Assembly: GCF_029227915.1 (NCBI RefSeq) | Contig: NC_079887.1 | Coordinates: 6,014,001 to 6,078,000, forward strand | DNA length: 64,000 bases | Direction of reading: 5' to 3' | Source: Hydractinia symbiolongicarpus | Lineage: Eukaryota > Cnidaria > Hydrozoa > Anthoathecata > Hydractiniidae | In this document: piece after piece, positions 1-13,291 of the stretch | Layout of the letters: every line of letters starts with the position of its first letter | Position numbering within the stretch: position 1 is the stretch's first letter | Position numbers and translations under genes: made by a program | The notes under the pieces: generated by a model | Seen by the model: only the letters and a program-made list of their open reading frames with translations | What the model was told of the DNA's origin: nothing | Databases searched by the model: none

Positions 1-3000
1 TCACATTTATAAGGTTACAGGCCAAAGTTAGTTCAATTAAGTCCCACAGTCAATCATTTCATTGTTAAAAGCGATATAACTTAGAAATATTGGAAAAATG
101 TTACTAAATACATCTCGGTACGAATATGTAACGCTACCGTTGCCACTCAAACAGATTGAAACCGCTGGAAAGTCAATGAAATGTAGTCTTTGAAACTGTT
201 CCTATTTATTCAGCGCGTGCTAACGGCTAGAATTGATCCCACAGTAAGAGAAGACTTATTTTTCTAAATTTTTTAAAAAAGCGCTACCACAGAGCCTAAT
301 GTAAACGCTGAATTCCAGCAATCATGTCAAAATAAGAAGAATGTTATTCCTTGGAGACCAATTGGCTCATTTATCACATTTATAAGGTCAAAGTCCAAAA
401 TCAGTTCAATTAAATCCCACAGTCAAACGTTTCACTGTTAAAAGCGATGCAACCTAGTAATAACGGAATACTATCGCTAAATACATGTGGGGACGAATAT
501 GTGACGCAACCGTTGGAACTCAAACGGATTGATACCGTTAAAAATTTAATGAAATGTAGTTTTTGAAATTGTCGCTATTTCTTCAGCGCGCAATAACTGC
601 TACGATTGGTCGCACAGTAAAAAATGACTTACTTATTAAAATTTTTCAATAAAGCGCTACAACAGCGCACAGTGTAATCGCTGAGTTCCGGAATCAGGTC
701 AAATTAAGAAGAATGTTATTTCTTGGAGTCCAGTTGGCTCACTTATCACATTTATAGGGACACAGTCCATAGTTAGTTCAATTAAGTTCCACAGTCAATC
801 GTTTCACTGTTAGAAGCGATATAACTTAGTAATATCGGAAAGATGTCACTAAATACATGTTGGTACGAATATGTGACGCAACCGTTGTAACTCAAACAGT
901 TTGATACCGCCAAGAAGTCAATGAAATAAAGTTTTTGAAACTGTCTCTATTTCCTCAGCGCGAACTAACGGCTAGGATTGCTCCCACAGTAAAGAATGTC
1001 TCATTTATCTAAATTTTTAATTGAAGCGCTACGACAGCGACCAATGTAATCGCTAAGTTGCGGCAATCACGTCAAGTTAAGAAGAATGTTATTTCTTGCA
1101 GTCCAATTGTCTCATTTATGACATTTATCAGGTCACAGTCCAAAGTTAGTTCAATTAAGTCCCACAGTCAATCATTTCATTGTTTAAAGCGATAAAACTT
1201 AGTAATATCGGAAAAATGTCACTAAATACAGGTTGGTACGAATATGTGGCGCAACCGTTGTAACTCAAACCGATTCATTCCGCTAGAAACTCAATGAAAT
1301 GTAGTCTTTGAAACTGGTCCTATTTATTCAGGGCGTCCTAACGGCCAGGATTGGTCCCAAAGTAAAAAAAGCCTTATTTATCTAAATTTTTAAATAAAGC
1401 GCTACCACAGATCCTAGTTTAATCGCTGAAATCCAGCAATCATTTTAATTTAAGAAGAATGTTATTCCTTGGAGACCAGTTGGCTCATTTATCACATTTA
1501 TAAAGTCACAGTCCAGAATCAGTTCAATTAAGTCCCACAGTCAATCGATTCACTGTTAAAAGCGGTGCAACCTAGTAATATCCGAATACTATCGCTAAAT
1601 ACATGTTGGTACGAATATGTGACGCAACCGTTGTAACTCAAACCGATTCATACCGCCAGAAACTCAATGAAATGTAGTCTTTGAAACTGTTCTTATTTAT
1701 TCAGCGCGTCCTAACGGCCAGGATTGGTCCCGAAGTAAAAAAAGCCTTATTTATCTAAATTTTTAAATAAAGCGCTACCTCAGAGCCTAATGCAATCGCC
1801 GAATTCCTGCAATCATGTCAAATTAAGAAGATTGTTATTCCTTGGAGACCAATTGGCTTATTTATCACATTTATAAGGTCACAGTCCAGAATCAGTTCAA
1901 TTAAGTCCCACAGTCAATCGATTCACTGTTAAAAGCGATACAACTTAGTAATATCGGAAGAAAATCAATAAATACATGTTGGTACGACTATGTGACGCAA
2001 CCGTTGTAACTCAAAGGGTTTGACACCGTTAGAAAATCAATGAAATGGAGTTTTTGAAACTGTCTCTATATCTTCAGTGCTCGCTAGCGGCTAGGATTGA
2101 TCCCACATTACAAAATGACTTATTTATCTAAATTTTTTAATGAAGCGCAACCACAGCGCCCAGTGTAATCGCTGAGTTCCGGCAATCATGTCAAATTAAG
2201 AAGAAGAATATTTCTTGGGGTTCAGTTGGCTCACTTATCATATTTATAAGGTCACAGTCCAAAGTTACTTCAATTAAGTCCCGTAGTCAATCGTTTCACT
2301 GTTAAAAGCGATATAACTTAGTAATATTGGAAAAATGTCACTAAATACATGATGGTACGAATATGTGACGCAACTGTCCAACTCAAACGGATTTAAACCG
2401 CTGGAAAATCAATGAAATGTAGTCTTTGAAACTGTTCCTATTTATTCAGCGCGTGCTAACGGCAAGAATTGGTCCCACAGTAAGAGAAGACTTATTTATC
2501 TAAATTTTTAAATAAAGCGCTACCACAGAGCCTAATGTAATCGCTGAATTCCAGCAATCATGTCAAATTAAGAAGAATGTTATTCCTTGGAGACCAATTG
2601 GCTCATTTATCACATTTATAAGGTCACAGTCCAAAGTTACATCAATTAAGTCCCACAGTCAAACGTTTCACTGTTAAAAGCGATGCAAGCTAGTAATATC
2701 CGCATACTATCGCTAAATACATGTTGGTACGAATATGTGACACAACCGTTGTAACTCAAACCGATTTATACCGCCAGAAAGTCAATGAAATGTAGTCTTT
2801 GAAACTGTTCCTATTTATTCAGCGCGTGCTAACGGCCAGCATTGGTCCCACAGTAAAAAAAGACTTATTTATCTAAATTTTTAAATAAAGCGGTACCACA
2901 GAGCCTAATGTAATCGCTGAATTCCAGCAATCATGTCAAATTAAGAAGAATGTTATTCCTTGGAGACCAGTTGGCTCATTTATCACATTTATAAGGTTAC

Positions 3001-5639
3001 AGTCCAAATTCAGTTTAATTAAGTCCCACAGTCAAACGTTTCACTGTTAAAAGCGATGCAACCTAGTAATATCTGAATACTATCGCTAAATACATGTTGG
3101 TACGAATATGTGACGCAACTGTTGTTACTCAAACCGATTCATACCGCCAGAAAGTCATTGATATGTAGTCTTTAAAACTGTTCCTCTTATTCAGCGCGTG
3201 CTAACGGCCAGGATTGGTCCGACAGTAAAAAAAAGACTTATTTATCCAAGTTTTTAAATAAAGCGCTACCACAGAGCCTAATGTAATGACTGAATACCAG
3301 CAATCATGTCAAATTAAGAAGAATGTTATTCCTTGGAGACCAATTGGCTCATTTATCAAGTTTATAAGGTCACAGTCCAGAATCAGTTCAATTAAGTCCC
3401 ACAGTCAATCGATTCACTGTTAAAAGCGCTACAACTTAGTAATATCGGAAGAAAATCACTATTGACAACGTTAGAAAAACAATGAAATAGAGTTTTTGAA
3501 ACTGTCTCTATATCTTCAGCGCGCGCTAACGGCTAGGATTGGTCCCGCAGTAAAAATGCCTAACTTAACCTAGAAGTCAATGAAATGTAGTTTTGAGAAT
3601 GTCTCTACTTCTTCAATATGTGCTAACGGCCAGGATTGGTCCCACAATACAAAATGACTTATTTATCTAAATTTTCCAATGAAGCGCTACCACAGCGCCG
3701 AGTGTAATCGCTGAGTTCCGGCAATCATGTCAAATTAAGAAGAATAATATTTCTTGGGTTACAGTTGGATCACTTATCACATTTATAAGGTCACAGTCCA
3801 AAGTTACATCAAATAAGTCCCACAGTCAAACGTTTCACTGTTAAAAGCGATGCAACCTAGTAATATCCGAATACTATCGCTAAATACATGTTGGTACGAA
3901 TATGTGACGCAACCGTTGTAACTCAAACCGATTCATACCGCCAGAAACTCATTGAAATGTAGTCTTTGAAACTGTTCCTATTTATTCAGCGCGTGCTAAC
4001 GGCCAGAATTGGTACCAAAGTAAAAAAAGGCTTATTTATCTAAATTTTTAAATAAAGCGCTACCACAGAGCCTAATGTAATCGCTGAGTTCCAGCAATCA
4101 TGTCAAATTAAGAAGAATGTTATTTCTTGTAATCGAACTGGCTCATTTATCCCATTTATATGGTCAAAGTCCAAAATCACTTCAATTAAGTCCCACAGTC
4201 AAACGTTTCACTGTTAAAAGCGATGCAACTTAGTAATATCGGAAGAAAATCACTAAATACTTGTTGGTACAAATATGTGACGCAACCGTTGTAACTCAAA
4301 GGGATTGACACTGTTAGAAAATCAATGAAATAGAGTTTTTGAAACTGTCTCTATATCTTCAGCGCGCGCCAATGGCTAGGATTGGTCCCACAGTAAAAAT
4401 GCGTAACTTATCTAAATTTTTAAATGACGTGCTTCCTCAGCGCCCAGTGTAATCGCTGAGTTTCAACAATCATGTCAAAGTAAGAAGAATGTTATTTCTT
4501 GGACTCCAGTTGGCTCACTTATCACATCTATAAGGTCACAGACCAAAGTTAGTTCAATTAAGTCCCACAGTCAATCATTTCATTGTTAAAAGCGATATAA
4601 CTTGGTAATATTGGAAAAATGTCACTAAATACATGATGGTACGAATATGTGACGCAACCGTTGCAACTCAAACGGATTTAAACCGCTGGAAAGTCAATGA
4701 AATGTAGTCTTTGAAACTGTTCCTATTTATTTAGCGCGTGCTAACGACAAGAATTGGTCCCACAGTAAGAGAAGACTTATTTATCTAAATTTTTAAATAA
4801 AGCGCTACCACAGAGCCTAATGTAATCGCTGAATTCCAGCAATCATGTCAAATTAAGAAGGATGTTATTCCTTGGAGACCAATTTGCTCATTTATCACAT
4901 TTATAAGGTCACAGTCAAAAGTTAGTTCAATTAAGTTCCACAGTCAATCGTTTCACAGTTAAAAGCGATATAACTTAGTAATATCGGAAAGATATCACTG
5001 AATACATGTTGGTACGAATATGTGACGCAACCGTTGTAACTCAAGCGGATTGATACCGCCAATAAGTCAATGAAATGTAGGTTTTGAGAATGTCTCTACT
5101 TCTTCAATATGTGCTAACGGCCAGGATTGGTCTCACAATACAAAATGACTTATTTATCTAAATTTTCAAATGAAGCGCTATCACAGCGCCCAGTGTAATC
5201 GCTGAGTTCCGGCAATCTTGTCCAATTAAGAAGAATAATATTTCTTGGGTTACAGTTGGATCACTTATCACATTTATAAGGTCACAGTCCAAAGTTACAT
5301 CAATTAAGTCCTACAGTCAATCGATTCACTGTTAAAAGCGCTACAACTTAGTAATATCGAAAGAAAATCACTAAAAACATGTTGGTGCAAATATGTGACG
5401 CAACCGTTGTAACTCAAAGGGATTGACACCGTTAGAAAATCAATGAAATAGAGTTTTTGAAACTGTCTCTATATCTTCAGCGCGCGCTAACGGCTAGGAT
5501 TGGTCCCACAGTAAAAATGCCTAACTTATCTATATTTTTAAATGAAGCGCTTCCACAGCGCCCAGTGTAATCCCTGAGTTCCAACAATCATGTCAAAGTA
5601 AGAAGAATGTTATTTCTTGGACTCCAGTTGGCTCACTTA
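1..5639. repeat. Higher-order repeat, copy 1 (5639 bp)
   Basis: Base 1 corresponds to base 5640. Text from 1 to 4087 reads the same as 5640-9726 wherever I compared it, including private variants such as CATCTCGGTACG (111) and a doubly deleted monomer near 3460-3570. The unit spans 15 marker intervals, fourteen of 372-373 bp and one of 421 bp. The true start lies upstream of the window, so the unit phase is arbitrary. Bases 4088-5639 are the part with no surviving partner in copy 2. Confidence 0.93.
3390..3810. repeat. Doubly deleted monomer pair (421 bp instead of ~746)
   Basis: Two breaks occur close together. Near 3461 the text jumps from AAAATCACTA straight to TTGACAACG, losing about 49 bp of the conserved TACATGTTGG..ACTCAAAGG segment. 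Near 3567 the text jumps from CCTAACTTA through ACCTAG to AAGTCAATG, losing about 276 bp. The second join may be three-part, since AACCTAG is itself a word from elsewhere in the unit. Both breaks are out of monomer phase, unlike the higher-order repeat ends. Confidence 0.85.
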
Positions 5640-8600
5640 TCACATTTATAAGGTTACAGGCCAAAGTTAGTTCAATTAAGTCCCACAGTCAATCATTTCA
5701 TTGTTAAAAGCGATATAACTTAGAAATATTGGAAAAATGTTACTAAATACATCTCGGTACGAATATGTAACGCTACCGTTGCCACTCAAACAGATTGAAA
5801 CCGCTGGAAAGTCAATGAAATGTAGTCTTTGAAACTGTTCCTATTTATTCAGCGCGTGCTAACGGCTAGAATTGATCCCACAGTAAGAGAAGACTTATTT
5901 TTCTAAATTTTTTAAAAAAGCGCTACCACAGAGCCTAATGTAAACGCTGAATTCCAGCAATCATGTCAAAATAAGAAGAATGTTATTCCTTGGAGACCAA
6001 TTGGCTCATTTATCACATTTATAAGGTCAAAGTCCAAAATCAGTTCAATTAAATCCCACAGTCAAACGTTTCACTGTTAAAAGCGATGCAACCTAGTAAT
6101 AACGGAATACTATCGCTAAATACATGTGGGGACGAATATGTGACGCAACCGTTGGAACTCAAACGGATTGATACCGTTAAAAATTTAATGAAATGTAGTT
6201 TTTGAAATTGTCGCTATTTCTTCAGCGCGCAATAACTGCTACGATTGGTCGCACAGTAAAAAATGACTTACTTATTAAAATTTTTCAATAAAGCGCTACA
6301 ACAGCGCACAGTGTAATCGCTGAGTTCCGGAATCAGGTCAAATTAAGAAGAATGTTATTTCTTGGAGTCCAGTTGGCTCACTTATCACATTTATAGGGAC
6401 ACAGTCCATAGTTAGTTCAATTAAGTTCCACAGTCAATCGTTTCACTGTTAGAAGCGATATAACTTAGTAATATCGGAAAGATGTCACTAAATACATGTT
6501 GGTACGAATATGTGACGCAACCGTTGTAACTCAAACAGTTTGATACCGCCAAGAAGTCAATGAAATAAAGTTTTTGAAACTGTCTCTATTTCCTCAGCGC
6601 GAACTAACGGCTAGGATTGCTCCCACAGTAAAGAATGTCTCATTTATCTAAATTTTTAATTGAAGCGCTACGACAGCGACCAATGTAATCGCTAAGTTGC
6701 GGCAATCACGTCAAGTTAAGAAGAATGTTATTTCTTGCAGTCCAATTGTCTCATTTATGACATTTATCAGGTCACAGTCCAAAGTTAGTTCAATTAAGTC
6801 CCACAGTCAATCATTTCATTGTTTAAAGCGATAAAACTTAGTAATATCGGAAAAATGTCACTAAATACAGGTTGGTACGAATATGTGGCGCAACCGTTGT
6901 AACTCAAACCGATTCATTCCGCTAGAAACTCAATGAAATGTAGTCTTTGAAACTGGTCCTATTTATTCAGGGCGTCCTAACGGCCAGGATTGGTCCCAAA
7001 GTAAAAAAAGCCTTATTTATCTAAATTTTTAAATAAAGCGCTACCACAGATCCTAGTTTAATCGCTGAAATCCAGCAATCATTTTAATTTAAGAAGAATG
7101 TTATTCCTTGGAGACCAGTTGGCTCATTTATCACATTTATAAAGTCACAGTCCAGAATCAGTTCAATTAAGTCCCACAGTCAATCGATTCACTGTTAAAA
7201 GCGGTGCAACCTAGTAATATCCGAATACTATCGCTAAATACATGTTGGTACGAATATGTGACGCAACCGTTGTAACTCAAACCGATTCATACCGCCAGAA
7301 ACTCAATGAAATGTAGTCTTTGAAACTGTTCTTATTTATTCAGCGCGTCCTAACGGCCAGGATTGGTCCCGAAGTAAAAAAAGCCTTATTTATCTAAATT
7401 TTTAAATAAAGCGCTACCTCAGAGCCTAATGCAATCGCCGAATTCCTGCAATCATGTCAAATTAAGAAGATTGTTATTCCTTGGAGACCAATTGGCTTAT
7501 TTATCACATTTATAAGGTCACAGTCCAGAATCAGTTCAATTAAGTCCCACAGTCAATCGATTCACTGTTAAAAGCGATACAACTTAGTAATATCGGAAGA
7601 AAATCAATAAATACATGTTGGTACGACTATGTGACGCAACCGTTGTAACTCAAAGGGTTTGACACCGTTAGAAAATCAATGAAATGGAGTTTTTGAAACT
7701 GTCTCTATATCTTCAGTGCTCGCTAGCGGCTAGGATTGATCCCACATTACAAAATGACTTATTTATCTAAATTTTTTAATGAAGCGCAACCACAGCGCCC
7801 AGTGTAATCGCTGAGTTCCGGCAATCATGTCAAATTAAGAAGAAGAATATTTCTTGGGGTTCAGTTGGCTCACTTATCATATTTATAAGGTCACAGTCCA
7901 AAGTTACTTCAATTAAGTCCCGTAGTCAATCGTTTCACTGTTAAAAGCGATATAACTTAGTAATATTGGAAAAATGTCACTAAATACATGATGGTACGAA
8001 TATGTGACGCAACTGTCCAACTCAAACGGATTTAAACCGCTGGAAAATCAATGAAATGTAGTCTTTGAAACTGTTCCTATTTATTCAGCGCGTGCTAACG
8101 GCAAGAATTGGTCCCACAGTAAGAGAAGACTTATTTATCTAAATTTTTAAATAAAGCGCTACCACAGAGCCTAATGTAATCGCTGAATTCCAGCAATCAT
8201 GTCAAATTAAGAAGAATGTTATTCCTTGGAGACCAATTGGCTCATTTATCACATTTATAAGGTCACAGTCCAAAGTTACATCAATTAAGTCCCACAGTCA
8301 AACGTTTCACTGTTAAAAGCGATGCAAGCTAGTAATATCCGCATACTATCGCTAAATACATGTTGGTACGAATATGTGACACAACCGTTGTAACTCAAAC
8401 CGATTTATACCGCCAGAAAGTCAATGAAATGTAGTCTTTGAAACTGTTCCTATTTATTCAGCGCGTGCTAACGGCCAGCATTGGTCCCACAGTAAAAAAA
8501 GACTTATTTATCTAAATTTTTAAATAAAGCGGTACCACAGAGCCTAATGTAATCGCTGAATTCCAGCAATCATGTCAAATTAAGAAGAATGTTATTCCTT

Positions 8601-9726
8601 GGAGACCAGTTGGCTCATTTATCACATTTATAAGGTTACAGTCCAAATTCAGTTTAATTAAGTCCCACAGTCAAACGTTTCACTGTTAAAAGCGATGCAA
8701 CCTAGTAATATCTGAATACTATCGCTAAATACATGTTGGTACGAATATGTGACGCAACTGTTGTTACTCAAACCGATTCATACCGCCAGAAAGTCATTGA
8801 TATGTAGTCTTTAAAACTGTTCCTCTTATTCAGCGCGTGCTAACGGCCAGGATTGGTCCGACAGTAAAAAAAAGACTTATTTATCCAAGTTTTTAAATAA
8901 AGCGCTACCACAGAGCCTAATGTAATGACTGAATACCAGCAATCATGTCAAATTAAGAAGAATGTTATTCCTTGGAGACCAATTGGCTCATTTATCAAGT
9001 TTATAAGGTCACAGTCCAGAATCAGTTCAATTAAGTCCCACAGTCAATCGATTCACTGTTAAAAGCGCTACAACTTAGTAATATCGGAAGAAAATCACTA
9101 TTGACAACGTTAGAAAAACAATGAAATAGAGTTTTTGAAACTGTCTCTATATCTTCAGCGCGCGCTAACGGCTAGGATTGGTCCCGCAGTAAAAATGCCT
9201 AACTTAACCTAGAAGTCAATGAAATGTAGTTTTGAGAATGTCTCTACTTCTTCAATATGTGCTAACGGCCAGGATTGGTCCCACAATACAAAATGACTTA
9301 TTTATCTAAATTTTCCAATGAAGCGCTACCACAGCGCCGAGTGTAATCGCTGAGTTCCGGCAATCATGTCAAATTAAGAAGAATAATATTTCTTGGGTTA
9401 CAGTTGGATCACTTATCACATTTATAAGGTCACAGTCCAAAGTTACATCAAATAAGTCCCACAGTCAAACGTTTCACTGTTAAAAGCGATGCAACCTAGT
9501 AATATCCGAATACTATCGCTAAATACATGTTGGTACGAATATGTGACGCAACCGTTGTAACTCAAACCGATTCATACCGCCAGAAACTCATTGAAATGTA
9601 GTCTTTGAAACTGTTCCTATTTATTCAGCGCGTGCTAACGGCCAGAATTGGTACCAAAGTAAAAAAAGGCTTATTTATCTAAATTTTTAAATAAAGCGCT
9701 ACCACAGAGCCTAATGTAATCGCTGA
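5640..9726. repeat. Higher-order repeat, copy 2 (partial, 4087 bp)
   Basis: This copy matches 1-4087 at an offset of 5639. The match ends at 9727, where copy 1 has G (4088, CTGAGTT) and copy 2 has A (CTGAATT). After that copy 2 continues with a different monomer in the same phase. Such an in-phase switch is what unequal crossing-over or replication template switching between monomers would leave. Confidence 0.93.
9029..9449. repeat. Second copy of the doubly deleted monomer pair
   Basis: This has the same two junctions as 3390-3810 at an offset of 5639: AATCACTA joined to TTGACAACG near 9100, and CTTAACCTAG near 9206. The shared breakpoints show that the deletion came before the 5639-bp duplication. 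Confidence 0.88.
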
Positions 9727-12700
9727 ATTCCAGCAATCATGTCAAATTAAGAAGAATGTTATTCCTTGGAGGCCAGTTGGCTCATTTATCACATTTATAA
9801 GGTTACAGTCCAGAATCAGTTCAATTAAGTCCCACAGTCAATCGATTCACTGTTAAAAGCGGTGCAACCTAGTAATATCCGAATACTATCGCTAAATACA
9901 TGTTGGTACGAATATGTGACGCAACCGTTGTAACTCAAACCGATTCATACCGCCAGAAACTCAATGAAATGTAGTCTTTGAAACTGTTCCTATTTATTCA
10001 GCGCGTGCTAACGGCCAGAATTGGTCCCAAAGTAAAAAAGGCTTATTTATCTAAATTTTTTAATAAAGCGCTACCACAGAGCCTAATGTAATCGCTGAAT
10101 TCCTGCAATCATGTCAAATTAAGAAGATTGTTATTCCTTGGAGACCAATTGGCTCATTTATCACATTTATAAGGTCACAGTCCAGAATCAGTTCAATTAA
10201 GTCCCACAGTCAATCGATTCACTGTTAAAAGCGATACAACTTAGTAATATCGGAAGAAAATCACTAAATACATGTTGGTACGACTATGTGACGCAACCGT
10301 TGTAACTCAAAGAAATTGACATCGTTAGAAAGTCAATGAAATGTAGTCTTTGAAACTGTTCCTATTTATTCAGCGCGTGCTAACGGCCAGGATTGGTCCC
10401 ACAGTAAAAAAAGACTTATTTATCTAAATTTTTAAATAAAGCGCTACCACAGAGCCTAATGTAATCGTTGAATTCAAGCAATCATGTCAAATTAAGAAGA
10501 ATGTTATTCCTTGGAGACCAGTTGGCTCATTTATCACATTTATAAGGTTACAGTCCAAAATCAGTTCAATTAAGTCCCACAGTCAATCGATTCACTGTTA
10601 AAAGCGGTGGAACCTAGTAATATCCGAATACTATCGCTAAATACGTGTTGGTACGAATATGTGACGCAACCGTTGTAACTCAAACCGATTCAATATGCCA
10701 GAAACTCATGGAAATGTAGTCTTTGAAACTGTTCCTTTTTATTCAGCGCGTGCTAACGGCCAGAATTGGTACCAAAGTAAAAAAAGGCTTATTTATCTAA
10801 ATTTTTTAATAAAGCGCTACCACAGAGCCTAATGTAATCGCTAAATTCCTGCTATCATGTCAAATTAAGAAGATTGTTATTTCTTGGAGACCAATTGGCT
10901 CATTTATCACATTTATATGGTCACAGTCCAAAGTTAGTTCAATTAAGTTCCACAGTCAATCGTTTCACTGTTAAAAGCAATATAACTTAGTAATATCGGA
11001 AAGATATCACTGAATACATGTTGGTACGACTATGTGACGCAACCCTTGTAACTCAAAGGGGTTGACATCGTTAGAAAATCAATGAAATGGAGTTTTTGAA
11101 ACTGTCTCTATATCTTCAGCGCGCGCTAACGGCTAGGATTGGTCCCACAGTACAAAATGACTTATTTATCTAAATTTTTATATGAAGCGCAACCACACCG
11201 CTCAGTGTAATCGCTGAGTTCCGGCAATCATGTCAAATTAAGAAGAAGAATATTTCTTGGGGTCCAGTTGGCTCACTTATCACATTTATAAGGTCACAGT
11301 CCAAAGTTATTTCAATTAAGTACCAAAGTCAATCGTTTCACTGTTAAAAGCGATATAACTTAGTAATATCGGAAAAATATCACTAAATACATGTTGGTAC
11401 GAATATGTGACGCAACCATTGTAACTCAAACGGATTGATACCACCATGAAGTCTATGAAATGTAGTTTTTGAGAATGTCTCTACTTCTTCATTGCGTGCT
11501 AACGGCCAGGATTGGTCCCACAGTAAGAAAAGACTTATTTATCTAATTTTAAATACAACGCTACCACAGAGCCTAATGTAATCGCTGAATTCCTGCAATC
11601 ATGTCAAATTAAGAAGATTGTTATTCCTTGGAGACCAATTGGCTCATTTATCACATTTATAAAGTCACAGTCCAAAGTTAGTTCAATTAAGTTCCACAGT
11701 CAATCGTTTCACTGTTAAAAGCGATATAACTTAGTAATATCGGCAAGATATCAATGAATACATGTTGGTACGAATATGTGACGCAACCGTTGCAACTCAA
11801 GCGCATTGATACCGCCAAGAAGTCAATGAAATGTAGTTTTTTAGAATGTGTCTACTTCTTCAGTATGTGCTAACGGCCAGGATTGGTCCCACAATACAAA
11901 ATGACTTATTTATCTAAATTTTCAAATGAAGCGCTACCACAGCGCCCAGTGTAATCGCTGAGTTCCGGCAATCATGTCAAATTAAGAAGAATAATATTTC
12001 TTGGGTTACAGTTGGATCACTTATCACATTTATAAGGTCACAGTCCAAAGTTACATCAATTAAGTCCCACAGTCAAACGTTTCACTGTTAAAAGCGATAT
12101 AACTTAGTAATATCGGAAAGATATCACTGAATACATGTTGGTACGAATATGTGACGCAACTGTTGTTACTCAAACCGATTTATACCGCCAGAAAGTCAAT
12201 GAAATGTAGTCTTTGAAACTGTTCCTATTTATTCAGCGCGTGCTAACGGCCAGGATTGGTCCCACAGTAAAAAAAGACTTATTTATCTAAATTTTTAAAT
12301 AAAGCGCTACCACAGAGCCTAATGTAATCGTTGAATTCCAGCAATCATGTCAAATTAAGAAGAATGTTATTCCTTGGAGACCAGTTGGCTCATTTATCAC
12401 ATTTATAAGGCTACAGTCCAGAATCAGTTCAATTAAGTCCCACAGTCAATCGATTCACTGTTAAAAGCTGTGCAGCCTAGTAATATCCGAATACTATCGC
12501 TAAATACGTGTTGTACGAATATGTGACGCAACCGTTGTAACTCAAACCGATTCATACCGCCAGAAACTCAATGAAATGTAGTCTTTAATACTGTTCCTTT
12601 TTATTCAGCGCGTGCTAACGGCCAGAATTGGTCCCAAAGTAAAAAAAGGCTTATTTATCTAAATTTTTAAATAAAGCGCTACCACAGAGCCTAATGTAAT

Positions 12701-13291
12701 CGCTGAATTCCAGCAATCATGTCAAATTAAGAAGATTGTTATTCCTTGGAGACCAATTGGCTCATTTATCACATTTATAAGGTCACAGTCCAAAGTTAGT
12801 TTAATTAAGTTCCACAGTCAATCGTTTCACTGTTAAAAGCGATATAACTTAGTAATATCGGAAAGATATCACTGAATACATGTTGGTACGAATAAGTGAC
12901 GCAACCGTTGTAACTCAAGCGCATTGATACCGCCAAGAAGTCAATGAAATGTAGTCTTTGAAACTGTTCCTGTTTATTTAGCGCGTGCTAACGGCCAGGA
13001 TTTGTAAGGTTACAGTCCAGAATCAGTTCAATTAAGTCCCACAGTCAATCTATTCGCTGTTAAAAGCGATACAACTTAGTAATATCGGAAGAAAATCACT
13101 AAATACATGTTGGTACGACTATGTGACGCAACCGTCGTAACTCAAAGGGATTGACATCGTTAGAAAATCAATGAAATGGAGTTTTTGCAACTGTCTCTAT
13201 ATCTTCAGCGCGCGCTAACGGCTAGGATTGGTCGCACAGTACAAAATGACTTATTTATCTAAATTTTTAAATGAAGCGCAACCACAGCGCT
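9727..13291. repeat. Mixed monomers with a ~1863-bp (5-monomer) echo
   Basis: There is no gene here. The stretch about 10330-10940 recurs at about 12193-12802, sharing rare variants such as AATACGTGTTG (10642 and 12505) and GTTCCTTTTTATTC. The text about 11041-11570 recurs at about 13129-13660, with CACCATGAAGTC in both. The second half sits at a larger offset (about 2089) because a truncated monomer lies between. The copies are more diverged than in the neighbouring repeats, so this looks older. Confidence 0.75.
12803..13029. repeat. Truncated monomer (227-bp interval, ~146-bp deletion)
   Basis: At about 13004 CCAGGATTTGT is joined directly to AAGGTTACAG. The undeleted relative at about 19927-20090 has the same CCAGGATTTGT, then the AT-rich dyad, the GCGCT box and the TAAGAAGAA segment, before AAGGTTACAG. 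Only a T at the join is shared, so this break looks like end-joining or slippage rather than homologous exchange. Confidence 0.9.
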
